The position numbers were made by a program, and so were the translations under genes. A stretch of 64,000 bases of DNA from contig JAWQUS010000004.1 of the NCBI GenBank assembly GCA_036365455.1, forward strand, positions 4,719,501 to 4,783,500. The letters are read 5' to 3'. This document shows, piece by piece, positions 28,049 to 38,804 of this stretch. How positions within the stretch are numbered: the first letter of the stretch is position 1; every line of letters begins with the position of its first letter. The notes below the pieces were generated by a model that was not told where the DNA came from, searched no databases, and saw only the letters and a program-made list of their open reading frames with translations. This DNA comes from Macrosoma leucophasiata (taxonomy: Eukaryota > Arthropoda > Insecta > Lepidoptera > Hedylidae).

Positions 28049-28230
28049 CGTAGCCTATAGAAATATACGCAAAACAAAATACAGATGCATTACCACATCT
28101 GACGCCTAACAGCAAGTAAAATAGTTTAGACTTCTGGATTGATATTTGTGTAGGGATTCAAGTCTTATGAGGTGTTATGGTAGCTATTAAATTAACAAGC
28201 TAATTGGCAATGTTCATTGTATAAAAACAT

Positions 28231-28692
28231 CTCATCATCATCATATTAGCCATAGGACGTCCACTGCTGAACATAGGCCTTCCCCAATGACCTCCATGCC
28301 GACCGATCGGAAGCGACGTGCATCCAGCGGGTACCTGCAGCCTTGACTAGGTAGTCGGTCCATCTTGCAGGTGGACGCCCTACGCTGCGCTTGCCGATAC
28401 GTGGTCTCCACTCGAGAACCTTTCTGCCCCAGCGGCTATCGGTTCTCCGAGCTATGTTACCTGCCAATTGCCACTTCAGCTTGGAGATCTGCTTGGCTAT
28501 GTCAGCGACTTTTGTTCGCCTATGGATTTCTTCATTTCTGATTCGATCCAGTAGGGAAACGCCGAGCATAGTCCTCTCCATTGACCGCTGAGTGACTTGG
28601 AGCTTTCGTACGAGACCCATAGTGAGAGACCACGTCTCGGCACCGTAGGTCATCACTGGTAAAACGTACTGGTTAAAGACTTTCTTCTTCAA
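28231..28692 (-). pseudogene. RTE-clade LINE, ORF2 C-terminus and 3' tail
   Basis: The frame from 28692 reads VFNQYVLPVMTYGAETWSLT, TQRSMERTMLGVSLLDRIRN, SKLKWQLAGNIARR, WGRKVLEWRPRIGKRSVGRP, ARWTDYLV and SAWRSLGKAYVQQWTSYG, then TAG at about 28246. This is the conserved C-terminal region after the reverse transcriptase domain of RTE elements. The tail ends in an ATGATGATG run. The reading frame is clean over 148 codons, so the insertion is fairly recent, but it is 5'-truncated and carries no catalytic domain. Confidence 0.9.
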
Positions 28693-28980
28693 AAATATCT
28701 ACAAAATATTAACGCAAGGGCATGATGATACTACAATGTTGTTCAGTGTAAGCTTTATTAGTCTAGTATAGAGCATAGCACACTGCACAACAATTATTTC
28801 ACAATTTTATCTCGCCTCGATTATTTTATTTATAGTTGACCACTCGACGTACCCACTGTGCAGATCGAGGGGCTCGGCTAGTGATGTGCCTTTAATATAG
28901 TTTTATCGATAAATAGTTTATATTTTTACACTCGGCAACTTTTAGTAATTGTAACTGTCTCCAAATGTAAGTGTTATTTG
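28693..28980. other. Stretch with nothing recognised
   Basis: A TTATCGATAA site at about 28909 is the only motif noted. Confidence 0.35.
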
Positions 28981-28984
28981 GTTT

Positions 28985-29130
28985 TAAAGAAAAAATGTAA
29001 AGAATAATCTGACTTCGAGCAGGGATCAAACCAACGACCTCTGGATAACTAGCACAGTCGCTTTACCACTAAGCTACCGAAGTTCCACACCCGAGCATCA
29101 AATTTTTCTTTACATTTTTTTTTTGATAAC
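28985..29130 (-). repeat. tRNA-like cassette inside inverted AT-rich flanks
   Basis: Left flank AAGAAAAAATGTAAAGAATA and right flank AAATTTTTCTTTACATTTTT are reverse complements apart from a few bases. They enclose a tRNA-like core at 29011-29083 (minus strand: AACTTCGGTAGCTTAGTGGT, damaged box B). The whole unit could fold as one large stem with a cloverleaf at its tip. Confidence 0.65.
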
Positions 29131-29134
29131 CGAT

Positions 29135-29730
29135 TTACACTTTTAAGGCGTTCAAAAAATAGGTACGTATTTTGTAAAACTATTTAGAAAAACAAAGTTT
29201 ATAGGTTTTCCTGTTCAAAACAATTATTCTTTAGCAATTAATTAAATCAAAATACAATTCTAATAGGTATATTGCTCATAGTTGTTAAATATAAATAAAT
29301 CATAAGTGTAATAAAATCTTGATTAACGATCGTAATTAAATGCATTCCTTCAAACAAACAAATATGTGATAAACTTGGCCTGAGAAGTAAATAGTTATGT
29401 ATAAAAATATATAAATATTTCATATTATTGATTTATCTTCCTACATAGACAATGTTTTAATGTGAATTGAATTAGCATAACGAAAAGGAACACAGTAGTA
29501 TCATCATAAATGATTTACCATTTGAACTCCAATAACGCTACAGCAGCAATGTTAAAGAATATAGCAACAACGAATTAGCAGTACTATCCTATTCCGATCA
29601 GTTGGATTTATACTCTCCAACGAAACCTAGTTATTATTAAAAAAATATAAAAAATATTAAGATAAATTCAATTAATTTCACAGGACCGCAAATCGCAGGA
29701 TATTTGCTACAAGTGAAATCAAAGTAAAAT
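29135..29730. other. Stretch with nothing recognised
   Basis: AT-rich, no supported feature. Confidence 0.4.
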
Positions 29731-29734
29731 AAAA

Positions 29735-29990
29735 GATGTCTTAATTCCCCAAAAGAGTAGACAGAGGAAAGGAATGATTCAATTAAATTTATGCTTATAA
29801 GTAAAAACCAGCGATTCACCAGTTACGTTTTGTCACATGTGATAGATGGCAATCCTATATACATATCACCATCAATCGGTCTTTGGAAACATTGAAAAAT
29901 GTCAAAAGGACTAATCTGGATGCAGATATCGAACGTTGGAACAGCGTGGCCTATTGTCACTAGATAATGAAGCAGTTCAATTAAAATTTT
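29735..29990 (-). mobile_element. Family B SINE, old copy
   Basis: AATTCCCCAAAAGAGTAGAC, CCAGTTACGTTTTGTCACAT and GTGGCCTATTGTCACTAGAT keep the family order with heavy decay. Confidence 0.65.
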
Positions 29991-29999
29991 ATCGATAAC

Positions 30000-30769
30000 A
30001 TCGCATCACTACGTTATATGCGGGCACGTATAAGTTCTGATATCATCTATTTTTATCTTTACATTCCCCACAGCTGCATATCACAAATGAAATGAACCCT
30101 TTTGTTACAAAATTACAAGTAACACATTTCTTTGTGGATTACCGCTGGTATAGGTGGTGTTTGCTTTTGTTAAAGCTTCTGGTACTTTCTATTTCTTGCT
30201 TGAGATTTACTTGGTTCTGTTTTGATAGGCTTAAGACTTTGTAAGTGTTAGCGAATAAGTTCGATATACGTTGTGTTTATAGGTATAATTTTTAGATAAA
30301 CTTTCATAATTTCATCATAAATTACTTTTAAACTGAGCATCAATTTCACTTCAAACTTTTAATCACACAAGTAATTTTTGAGCAAGACTGAATTGCTTGT
30401 TAACTGTTACAATTAAAATGTTATTTTTGTACTATTCAACTTCAGACTCAATTCAACCTAACTTCTTTTCAGTTATTTCTCGCAAATAAGCATTGCCTGA
30501 GAGCTCTGAGCGGGAACAACGTCTTAATCTGCCTTGACATCTCTTTTCATGTCCAGAATAGTTTTTATGTCAATATCTAATAGCTGCAGTAGTCATTTAG
30601 CTTAAATACGAACCATACTCTCCTTTGCGTCTCTTATAAAATAAGAAATGTTCCTCATCAGGAAATTTATTATCTGTACTATGAACTATTGTTTCTTAAC
30701 TAAACGTGATCAAAAACATTATACATCGCAATGAACTCCAAAAGCCATAGCTCATATCGTCAACAAAGA
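30000..30769. other. Stretch with nothing recognised
   Basis: No repeat family or exon is evident. Confidence 0.4.
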
Positions 30770-30905
30770 TCGCTTTCGTTCCTGTAAGCCATAGCAGATA
30801 GGCTCCCACACCGAAATTGATAATTAACTGCGCCTTTGTGCTAACAATTTTGATCTAATGCCACACTGTAATCACTTTACCAGTGATGATAGGTTTTTAG
30901 GAAGT
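30770..30905 (-). other. Paralogous segment, copy 1, possible exon remnant
   Basis: The minus strand contains a frame STKAQLIINFGVGAYLLWL followed by TGTKAIFVDDMSYGF, about 85% identical at DNA level to 31260-31400 over the shared core. The longer open frame here may be the more ancestral state. I do not recognise a protein family. Confidence 0.3.
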
Positions 30906-31259
30906 ACATACTTGTATATTCTGATATTTTGTATCGTCTACAATTTTGAATATGTAATGTAACGCATCTACGATGTAGTAGTTATGTTTAATTTTTATAC
31001 ACGTGCTGCTTATACCTAATTTTATTCTTGTTAAAATATATCATTATAAAAGTGTTATTTTCCAAAAGATTATAGGTCTTAGGAGTTGCAAAACCATTGA
31101 GATCTTCAACTTTTGTGTTTATAGAATTCCGCGCTAATTAACTTCCTAACGATAGTCTAATGGGCTACCATCAACGTGAATTGTATGCTTATTTACCTAA
31201 ACCTTTATTCTAGGCAACAGAATGTTATTATCTGTAGCTTTGTTTAGATTTAACAAATG

Positions 31260-31400
31260 TCACTTTGTTCCAGCAAGCCACGGCTCATAGGCTTCCACAC
31301 CGAAATTGACTATTAACTGCGCCTTTGTGCTTACAGCGATGTGCCCTGTACTCTGTAATCTATTTATCGACGCGGAATGCATAGTAACGGAAATATTTTG
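31260..31400 (-). other. Paralogous segment, copy 2, possible exon remnant
   Basis: It shares STKAQLIVNFGVEAY and WLAGTK with the segment at 30770-30905, then a one-base difference brings a stop. The 107-codon open frame spanning 31260-31583 overlaps it, but upstream of the shared part that frame includes a hairpin and looks accidental. Confidence 0.3.
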
Positions 31401-31460
31401 CGGGCTTTGATTTATAGCAAGCATTTTCTTGTACAATGTTAATTCATATTTAATATAATT

Positions 31461-31495
31461 AAATTTTACTAATGCTGGTAGCATTAGTAAAATTT
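31461..31495. repeat. Perfect 16-bp inverted repeat, 3-nt loop
   Basis: AAATTTTACTAATGCT and AGCATTAGTAAAATTT around GGT. Confidence 0.9.
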
Positions 31496-31599
31496 CAGGT
31501 CTATATTGACCTGATGGCACAAGCTGAGATATACACGCATACAACGTCGATGCATTGATTATTAAGTTTGAGACCCGTGTCAAAGAGAGCGATTTAATA

Positions 31600-33155
31600 T
31601 TTTTATTTATTGTTAGATACTATATTTTTGATTTAATTTAAACCGTCAAGATACAAGAGACCACCGGCGGCGTGTGAACAATTGAAAACAATTATCATAT
31701 TTTTCTGCGAGCTGAAGGGTTAATTATATTTTCTGTGGTGGGACAAACAATTTATCTCAGTATTCAGAGTTACCGTATGTTGGTAATTTTCAGCACTGGC
31801 ACATTTGATTTAGAAATGCGAGCAAAATATATTTTCATGCAAACGGATTCCAGTACCAATCGTCAAAATAAACGTTTGAGCTAAATTTTGATTCAAGCCA
31901 AACTAAAAGATTTTTTTTTGCACAAACGTCATTGTTTAATGGTACCATCGAAATCAAGCTAAATAAGATACACATTTTCCATTTCTATAAGATACTAAGC
32001 TTAGGATAAGATAAAAAAGACTGATATTCACAAGGAGACTGGAGCTGCAAGGATTCTTCTCATTAAAAAAAAATCTCAACGCAATTCCCCGCGACCCGAG
32101 GATCAATGTCGGATCTAAGCCCTAATAAAAGCTAACAAGTACTAAGCTACCGAAATAGTCCAAGAGTATGAAAAACCCGCTAAGTGCGATTTCAACCCAC
32201 GTTCATAGGGTTTTGTAAAATTCAGAGATTTCCTATATTATCCCCCCGTTGGCTTTGCTGTTTGGGGACCCACAAAAGATAGGCGAGTCACCGCCTGCTT
32301 AACACAGGATTAGAAAATGTGAGATGCTGAATACAGGCAAGTGCCGGATCTCACTTCAATCGCCCAGGCATCTATTCCTCCAGTGTCTGTATAAACTATT
32401 GATGCAGTCAGAAAGAGGACCGAATGCAATCCATTACAAAGTAGATCAATATTCCTGAAAGGGCACGAAACAAAATAAGGCATTAGCGAACATGTTTTGA
32501 GATACGGACTCCTAAAAAAACTCATTCAATGTTACTCTCGATTTACATAAACAGTGACTTCTTGTCGTAAAGCCAGATTTATCACACGACGTTCCTAAAT
32601 CAAAATTTCATCAATATTTTATTGACTCATGAAAGTGCCCTTGATACAGACACATCGATCGGAGCCATTTTGAATTGTAAATGAAATGAATTTCGTGCTT
32701 ATGAAATGTCGAGTGCTTTTAGAAAATGGACCGTCATTGTAAGGGATTTATTGAAGAAATGTTTTCATAAAGTCCTTCCAATATTGAGAGGTGACAGGTG
32801 AAGTAATGAATTGGTATTTATGTAAATTTTTCAATTACTGAATCAGTATAAAATTAAATAAAGGTACGATTACGACATTGTGATAAGTATTTTTGCTTGG
32901 TACCATATCATAAAAAAAATGTTTTTCAAAGATTTTTAAAAATTTTACTTATTATCACTTACTATCAGTGTGAACCAAATTTGTAGGCAGTTCATATTTT
33001 CGGTAAGCAAATACTGAGACCAGCGGTCGTACCAAGAGATTTTATTCAACTTAAACTGAAACGCTATTAGCTTTGTCTCGTTTCTTCGTACGCTCTGTTA
33101 CATAAGACCAATTTTGATCCAAGATTTTGGCAGCGCTCAAACTGCATAGCAATAA
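31600..33155. other. Long stretch, one possible old SINE scrap
   Basis: At about 32085-32155 CGCGACCCGAGGATCAATG and ACTAAGCTACCGAAATAG look like a decayed reverse tRNA-derived SINE head. Elsewhere I find no gene, and the open frame at 32310-32525 has no recognisable content. Confidence 0.35.
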
Positions 33156-33161
33156 GAGTCT

Positions 33162-33415
33162 ACTGGTGGTAGAACTCCAGTGACGGAGCTCGAGGGAGGC
33201 ACCACCGCGCTAAATGGTAGTGTTCAGCACTGTTCTGGTCTGGTGGTAATGTATGGCCGTGTAATTTCCGGCACAGAGGCGTAACACCTTAGGCCTCAGG
33301 AGTGGTAACACATCTGCACTTTGACCTTGGTTTTTGTGTAGGTGTCTATAGGCTGCAGTCATCACTTAACATCAATGTGAACTGCATGCTTTTTTGCCAC
33401 TCTCATTACATAAAA
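33162..33415 (+). mobile_element. Family A element with internal deletion
   Basis: The head ACTGGTGGTAGAACTCCAGT jumps from GGCACCACCGC to GCTAAATGGTAG, dropping about 25 bp, then lacks ATCGTG. The 3' part is complete. Confidence 0.85.
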
Positions 33416-33734
33416 AAAGTCATGGTATGGGTCCTGAGTTCCAAAACTGACATTTCGTGGTCTAATCTACCATTAGGTGATACGGTCGTAATAGTAAAAT
33501 GCGCCATTAAAGTTCTAACTCGTAAAAGCTCATAATTATTCCGTCCCCACATTTCAATTCAAAAAGAGTGGCACAGGAAACGATGAATTAGGAAGTCGAG
33601 TGTAATGTGGGCAAGTAATTAATCCTCATTGTCATTTATTGTACTTCGCAATTCTATGAACTTATTTAAACATTAACTGCCAGTCGAGGCACAATGAAGA
33701 CAGAATGATCTTTATTAATTTCATTATTTTTTAT

Positions 33735-34017
33735 TTTATTTTATGGAAGTGGCAAACAAGCATGCAGTTCACATTGTTGTTAAGTGATGACTGCAGCCTA
33801 TAGACATCCACACAAAGACCGAGGTCAAAATGCAGATGCGTTACCACTCCTGAGGCCTAAGGTGTTATGCCTCGGTGCCGGAAATTACAGGGCCGTACAT
33901 TACCACCTGACCGGAACACGATAGTGCTTAACACTACCATTTAGCAGCAAGTATATTAGGTGATGCGGTGGTGCCTACGCCCGCGAGCTCTGTCACTGGA
34001 GCTCTACCACCAGTGAA
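33735..34017 (-). mobile_element. Family A element, full length
   Basis: Complete in reverse from TTTATGGAAGTGGCAAACAA to GCTCTACCACCAGT. The final CTCTACCACCAGT is duplicated just after (to about 34030). Confidence 0.9.
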
Positions 34018-34189
34018 CTCTACCACCAGTTACAATGATACAAAGTAGTGAATTCATACGTAGTGGTGGAATTTCCAATGCATCTCTTTGTACTTGTTAT
34101 TAATGCATGGATAAATTGTCAATCAATTTTTGTTTAATTTTGTTGTTTATATTTTGGGCTCAAAATGCTTCAACCGGAAAGTAAGTTTT

Positions 34190-34360
34190 TTTTTATGTTA
34201 TGAAAGTGGCAAACAAGCATGCAGCTTACATTGATGTTAAGTGATGACTGCAGCCTATAGACACTTACACAAAGACCAGAGGTCAAAATGCAGATGCGTT
34301 ACCACTTTTGAGGCCTAAGGTGTTATGCCTCTGTGCCGAAAATTACAGAGCCGTACATTT
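34190..34360 (-). mobile_element. Family A element, 5'-truncated
   Basis: Poly(T) to AGAGCCGTACATT, where family similarity ends. A perfect inverted repeat lies 22 bp beyond the truncation. Confidence 0.85.
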
Positions 34361-34381
34361 AAGTAAGCATAAAATCAATTT

Positions 34382-34423
34382 TTAGCACATTGTAACCTTA
34401 AAATGTTACAATGTGCTAAAACG
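34382..34423. repeat. Perfect 17-bp inverted repeat, 8-nt loop
   Basis: TTTTAGCACATTGTAAC and GTTACAATGTGCTAAAA around CTTAAAAT. Confidence 0.9.
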
Positions 34424-34439
34424 AAATAAAAAAAAAATA

Positions 34440-35545
34440 AAAAAAAATCTAACATTTCAATGTAAAATAAATGGTGAATCACTTATTTATCACGGCAATA
34501 CTTACATTTTTATGACAAAAAGACTGGACTGACAATCATGATAGGCTTAACGTAACGCAAAAGAACCAAGCATTATATTACGACAGTTTCTTATAACTAT
34601 AATAAATATTTCTTCAAAGATTCTACTGTTAATATCCGATATATCGACTAATGTTCAACATAATTATAAACAATGTGTGAGATCAATTAATTTAAATTTT
34701 AGAAGAAACTTCTCCTAATAAGCTGGCGCTCTTTAGCATAATTCCATCCAATTACCGATAAAACGAGTAATAAATGTCAACGAATTCACACCCTCATTTC
34801 AAACCACAATAAAGTCGTCACTGTCAAGGCAATTCGCCCATCAATAAGCTCTTACAACTAATTTCCCATCTGAATTTATATAATTCCGAACGAAACGCGA
34901 ATCGAAGTCTGTCGATGTCAGTTATTAACGCTACTGGTCCATTCAAGCATAATTATTTTGCATACGCCCTTGACAAGTTATTATAAACTTTTTCTCTTCA
35001 ATTTTAAGGTAGAATTTTAGTTTGAAAATATCATTGCTGGTGGATCCAAGTTTCCTATTGCGGAAGGTACTGTTCCCACAGTCATGTGAAATCTTGGGGA
35101 ATGCGGATTCCATCGGTTGTTAATAAGAGTGTCATTTAGAAGCTATCTATAAAGTTCGGAGTATTCCGCCCGCTTATTATTTAGAGAGTATATAATTGAT
35201 ATAATCTTGGTACACGATTACTGATGTTGATTGCAAATAGGGCCACCTTCCTTCTGGCTGTAACTACGTACATGTAAAGATATCCCTTTAGTTTCCAACA
35301 CGTTTCTAACCTATTATTAATTGATGTATAATATCACTTTATCAGGAGCAAAGACATTAAGGCGGCGGGCCACTGGATGGGGTCGAGACGACCTCATCAC
35401 CCTAAAGAGGAGAAGAATGATTCCGCTAGTCAGTTAACCAAACAATGACGGTCAAACCATTCTAATAGAGCGATAGTAAATATAATAACATGGGATGGGT
35501 AGCAGTGCCACACGATAAAACTTCCGTCGCTGCGATCGCATATTA
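34440..35545. other. Stretch with nothing recognised
   Basis: No recognised family or exon. GGCGGCGGGCCACTGGATGG at about 35362 is a small GC-rich patch of unknown origin. Confidence 0.4.
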
Positions 35546-35549
35546 TAGA

Positions 35550-35697
35550 CGAATGAGAGTTATAGTTAGAGATTATAGTAGTTTCATTAGTTTTCATTAG
35601 TTCATGAGAGTTATAGTTAGAGAGTATAGTAGTTTCATTAGTTCTCTAATGAAACTATAATAGTAATAATATAATCTCTAACAATAACTCTCATTCG
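35550..35697. mobile_element. MITE-like foldback with internal direct repeat
   Basis: Outer arms 35550-35577 and 35670-35697 pair at 27 of 28 positions (CGAATGAGAGTTATAGTTAG). Inside, a ~40-bp segment starting ATGAGAGTTATAGTTAGAGA is directly repeated (35553 and 35604). No clear target duplication. Confidence 0.65.
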
Positions 35698-35699
35698 AA

Positions 35700-36240
35700 T
35701 GCAAAAAGTACACTTTTGATGGTATTTTTGGGAATGCATTCGTCCAGCAAAAGACGTCTTTTGGCTGGATTGACAGACACTAAATGATCCAAGAGCCTAT
35801 GATTGACATATCTTCGTTATTTTATATACGCTGAAAGTAGAACAGATCTAGTGCATGTGTTGACAGCTTCAGGCCTGATTTCTTACCGAAAGAGAGGAAT
35901 AAGTTGTAGGTAGGTATATTATTATAATATCATTAGTCGTGCATATAGTACACGATAAGCTTATTTGCGTTAAGACCGCCTTCTGCATAATTTCTGTGCG
36001 TAAAAATTAAATAAAACTAGACGACGGTGGGTGGTAATTAAGAATTTTCCTCCAACAAGGATGAAATTTGAATTTGGCCTGACATTAATGACATTATCAT
36101 TGATTAGGTAGCTTTATTTTTTTTACAATGACGTTGATAGGTAAAGCTGCAATCTACTGACATTTCCACAAAAAAAAAATCTGGAGGTCAAAAAGAAATA
36201 ATAATTAGCTAATTTGTTTTGATAAAATGTTTAAATAAAA
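35700..36240. other. Stretch with nothing recognised
   Basis: No supported feature. Confidence 0.4.
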
Positions 36241-36248
36241 TTGAATAA

Positions 36249-36310
36249 ACAAAATATGGGCCCGTAATATCTTTCGCAGAGGCGAAAGATATTACGGGCC
36301 CATATTTTGT
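36249..36310. repeat. Perfect 29-bp inverted repeat, 4-nt loop
   Basis: Arms 36249-36277 and 36282-36310 (ACAAAATATGGGCCCGTAAT start) around AGAG. Confidence 0.95.
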
Positions 36311-36890
36311 GGTACTGCAATGTGCTGTAATGACTATGTTTAACTAACTGAGCTATGCAGTATTATCTCAGTAAAGTTTTGCTATACCTACTATAGCAAT
36401 AGAAATATTGATTAGATAATGGGATGACGCCTATGTCTTCTGTGCTCTGTATTTTCTTCAGGATTTAAGCTTTCTCCTCGTTAAATTTAAAGACAATCGA
36501 ATAGGTATTTCTCGACATGTATGTCAACGCGTAGAACTTGTCTCATAGATGTAATCTATCTGTTGAATAAATTTCATGCCTATGATCTCCGACACAATAA
36601 ATCACTTCCCATGAACCATGCGAGTATAATGATAAGATAAGTCTCATTGATTGAGTAAATCAAGGACTATCTATAGATACACCCTTCAAGAATGATAGAT
36701 ATCTTTCCATCAATATTGATGTGATCAGAACTGTATCTACAGTGACATGATCTGTCGAAGTGACGAGATCAGTAGATAACATTTCGGCCTTTGGAAAGGT
36801 ATCCGAAAAGTTTCGGACTTGGAAATTATGTTTGTACTAAATGAAAATGGAAATAATACCTACATTTTATGTCATTTAATACCCTCACCG
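36311..36890. other. Stretch with nothing recognised
   Basis: AT-rich, no gene or repeat family visible. Confidence 0.4.
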
Positions 36891-36892
36891 AC

Positions 36893-37140
36893 TGAACACC
36901 TGGCAGTGTTTAACGGTGCGGTTTTCTCGTTCGTTTCTGCTCAGAACGTGTAAATTGCGGAACGAACTTCCCTCTGAGGTGTTCCCTAGGTGCTACAATA
37001 TGGGGTTCTTCAAAAATGGCGTCAAAAGAGTCTTTCAGGGCTGGCAGCGCGTTGGCAACTCCCCTGGTGTTACAAATGTATAGGCGACGGTGACCAAATT
37101 ACATCAGGTGGCCCGTCTGCCAAAAAAATAATAATTTCAA
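36893..37140 (+). pseudogene. Jockey/CR1-type LINE 3' end
   Basis: The fragment TEHLAVFNGAVF-like, then RTCKLRNELPSEVFPRCYN matches the C-terminus of the LINE at 4970-6170, followed by the same 3' tail (GGTGACCAAATTACATCAGG). Strongly 5'-truncated. Confidence 0.8.
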
Positions 37141-37285
37141 AGATTTTACATACCTATAGCTTTCGGGGTATTATTCAACCGATTTTGTTTATCTTTATTT
37201 ACGACTCTAATCATGAACTAATATAAAACTTAACACTCGAGTAATTGTCTCGGTCACTTAAATGCTATTTATTTTATTTTATTTT

Positions 37286-37470
37286 TCAGTAATCTAATGG
37301 TAGTAGGCCACTGTTGTTACTGTACCAACCGAGGATTCAAACTCTCCTAGGTTTGTTTAGTGGGCAAGTGCTACTCTTTGCTATTGGGGTTGTTCCATTT
37401 CTTGGAAGTTTTCCAGTGCCACCCTCGGAAGGAAATGTGAGTTGTGTTACGTTTTACGATTTTTACGTTA
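37286..37470 (+). mobile_element. Family B SINE, old partial copy
   Basis: CAGTAATCTAATGGTAGTAG head, a decayed box B, and CCATTTCTTGGAAGTTTTCC. The tail is lost. Confidence 0.65.
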
Positions 37471-37519
37471 TCTTAGTAGTAATGTGACTTACACTATTCC
37501 TATATTTAACAGTTAAACT

Positions 37520-37675
37520 GGAATATGAACGGCTTTGTAATTTCCGGGATAGACGCATAATACTTTAGGGCTCAGAAGTGGTAACGCATCAGCATTTTGA
37601 CCTCTGGTCTTTGTGTAAGTGTCTATAGGCTGCAGTCATCACTTAACATCAATGTGAACTGCATGCATGTTTGAT
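37520..37675 (+). mobile_element. Family A element, 5'-truncated
   Basis: From GAACGGCTTTGTAATTTCCG to TGAACTGCATGCATGTTTG. The last bases and A-tail are absent. Confidence 0.75.
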
Positions 37676-37679
37676 TACT

Positions 37680-38495
37680 TACGAAAAATATTTGTTTGAT
37701 GTCAGAAACGAAAAGTAATTTAGTACTAACTGTTCTTACGGCAAAGATTCTTGCAGCAATGATTTTAAATAGGCCCGATCCAATACATTATGTACGTAAA
37801 TGATTACTTCAAACATCTAAGCAGTGGAATTATGAGAGGTTTCACCTCAGCTTAACAAAAAAAAAAAAAAATTTACAAACTACACGAAATACTTTTATTT
37901 CTTTAAGTTAACTAGTGTTTAACAAATATTATATTTCTGTATACTTAGGGATCGTGACCAAACTTAGTCATCCAAGAACTGATTCTGTTAAACAAAAGCT
38001 AATATTTAATTAAAGACAAACACACCTCTAATCTTTTCTTGTCAACTCTATTGACATTCGCACTTAACACAAAGATTTTCAAACATTCGAAACGAGTTAT
38101 CAAAAGCAATTGAAACACGATAGCTTTTCGATAGTGAAAGTTCCAGAACAGCTGTTTTCGAAGATTACGCCACGGGTTATCTCGCGAGTCGTTTATAAAA
38201 TTAACTTGATTTTACACCAGATCGTTTTTCACTATTGACTATAAAATAGAGTTAATTGATGTGATTGATTGAGTTGAGACTTGTTCTTGTCGATAGCGAA
38301 CAGCCAATATGGCAGCCTTTTCTAGTTGGTCATCCAAATTTCTTTTAATTATGTAAATAGTAGACGCTATGATTTATGAATCGGAAAAACTATTTTTCAG
38401 TTTGAATAGTTTGTGTGATTTAAATTGTTTAAAAAGAAATCAAATGAATATGAGAATTGAAATGATGCAAAATATGTTAATTTTAAGAACAGTAT
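37680..38495. other. Stretch with nothing recognised
   Basis: A 14-A run near 37857 follows CTCAGCTTAAC. No family identified. Confidence 0.35.
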
Positions 38496-38499
38496 TATT

Positions 38500-38795
38500 T
38501 TTTTTTATGTATTAAAGGTGGCAAACAAGCATGCATCTCACATTGATGTTAAGTGATAACTGCAGCCTATAAACATCTACATAAGAACCAGTGATCAAAA
38601 TACAGATGCGTTGCCACCCCTGAGACCTCAGGTGGCATGTCTCTGCGATCATTATTACGAGGCCATACATTACCGTCTAACCGGAACACTATAGTGCCAA
38701 ACACTACAATTTAGCAGCAGATAGGTTAGGTAATGCTCTAATGTAAGGTAAGGTAATCCCTCGAGCTCCTGTAATTGGAATTCTACCACCAGTGT
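38500..38795 (-). mobile_element. Family A element, old full-length copy
   Basis: Poly(T), AAGGTGGCAAACAAGCATGC, CCCTGAGACCTCAGGTGGCA and a final TTCTACCACCAGT. All segments are present but strongly diverged, with a small duplication near TAAGGTAAGGTAATCC. Confidence 0.75.
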
Positions 38796-38804
38796 GTTTC
38801 AAAA

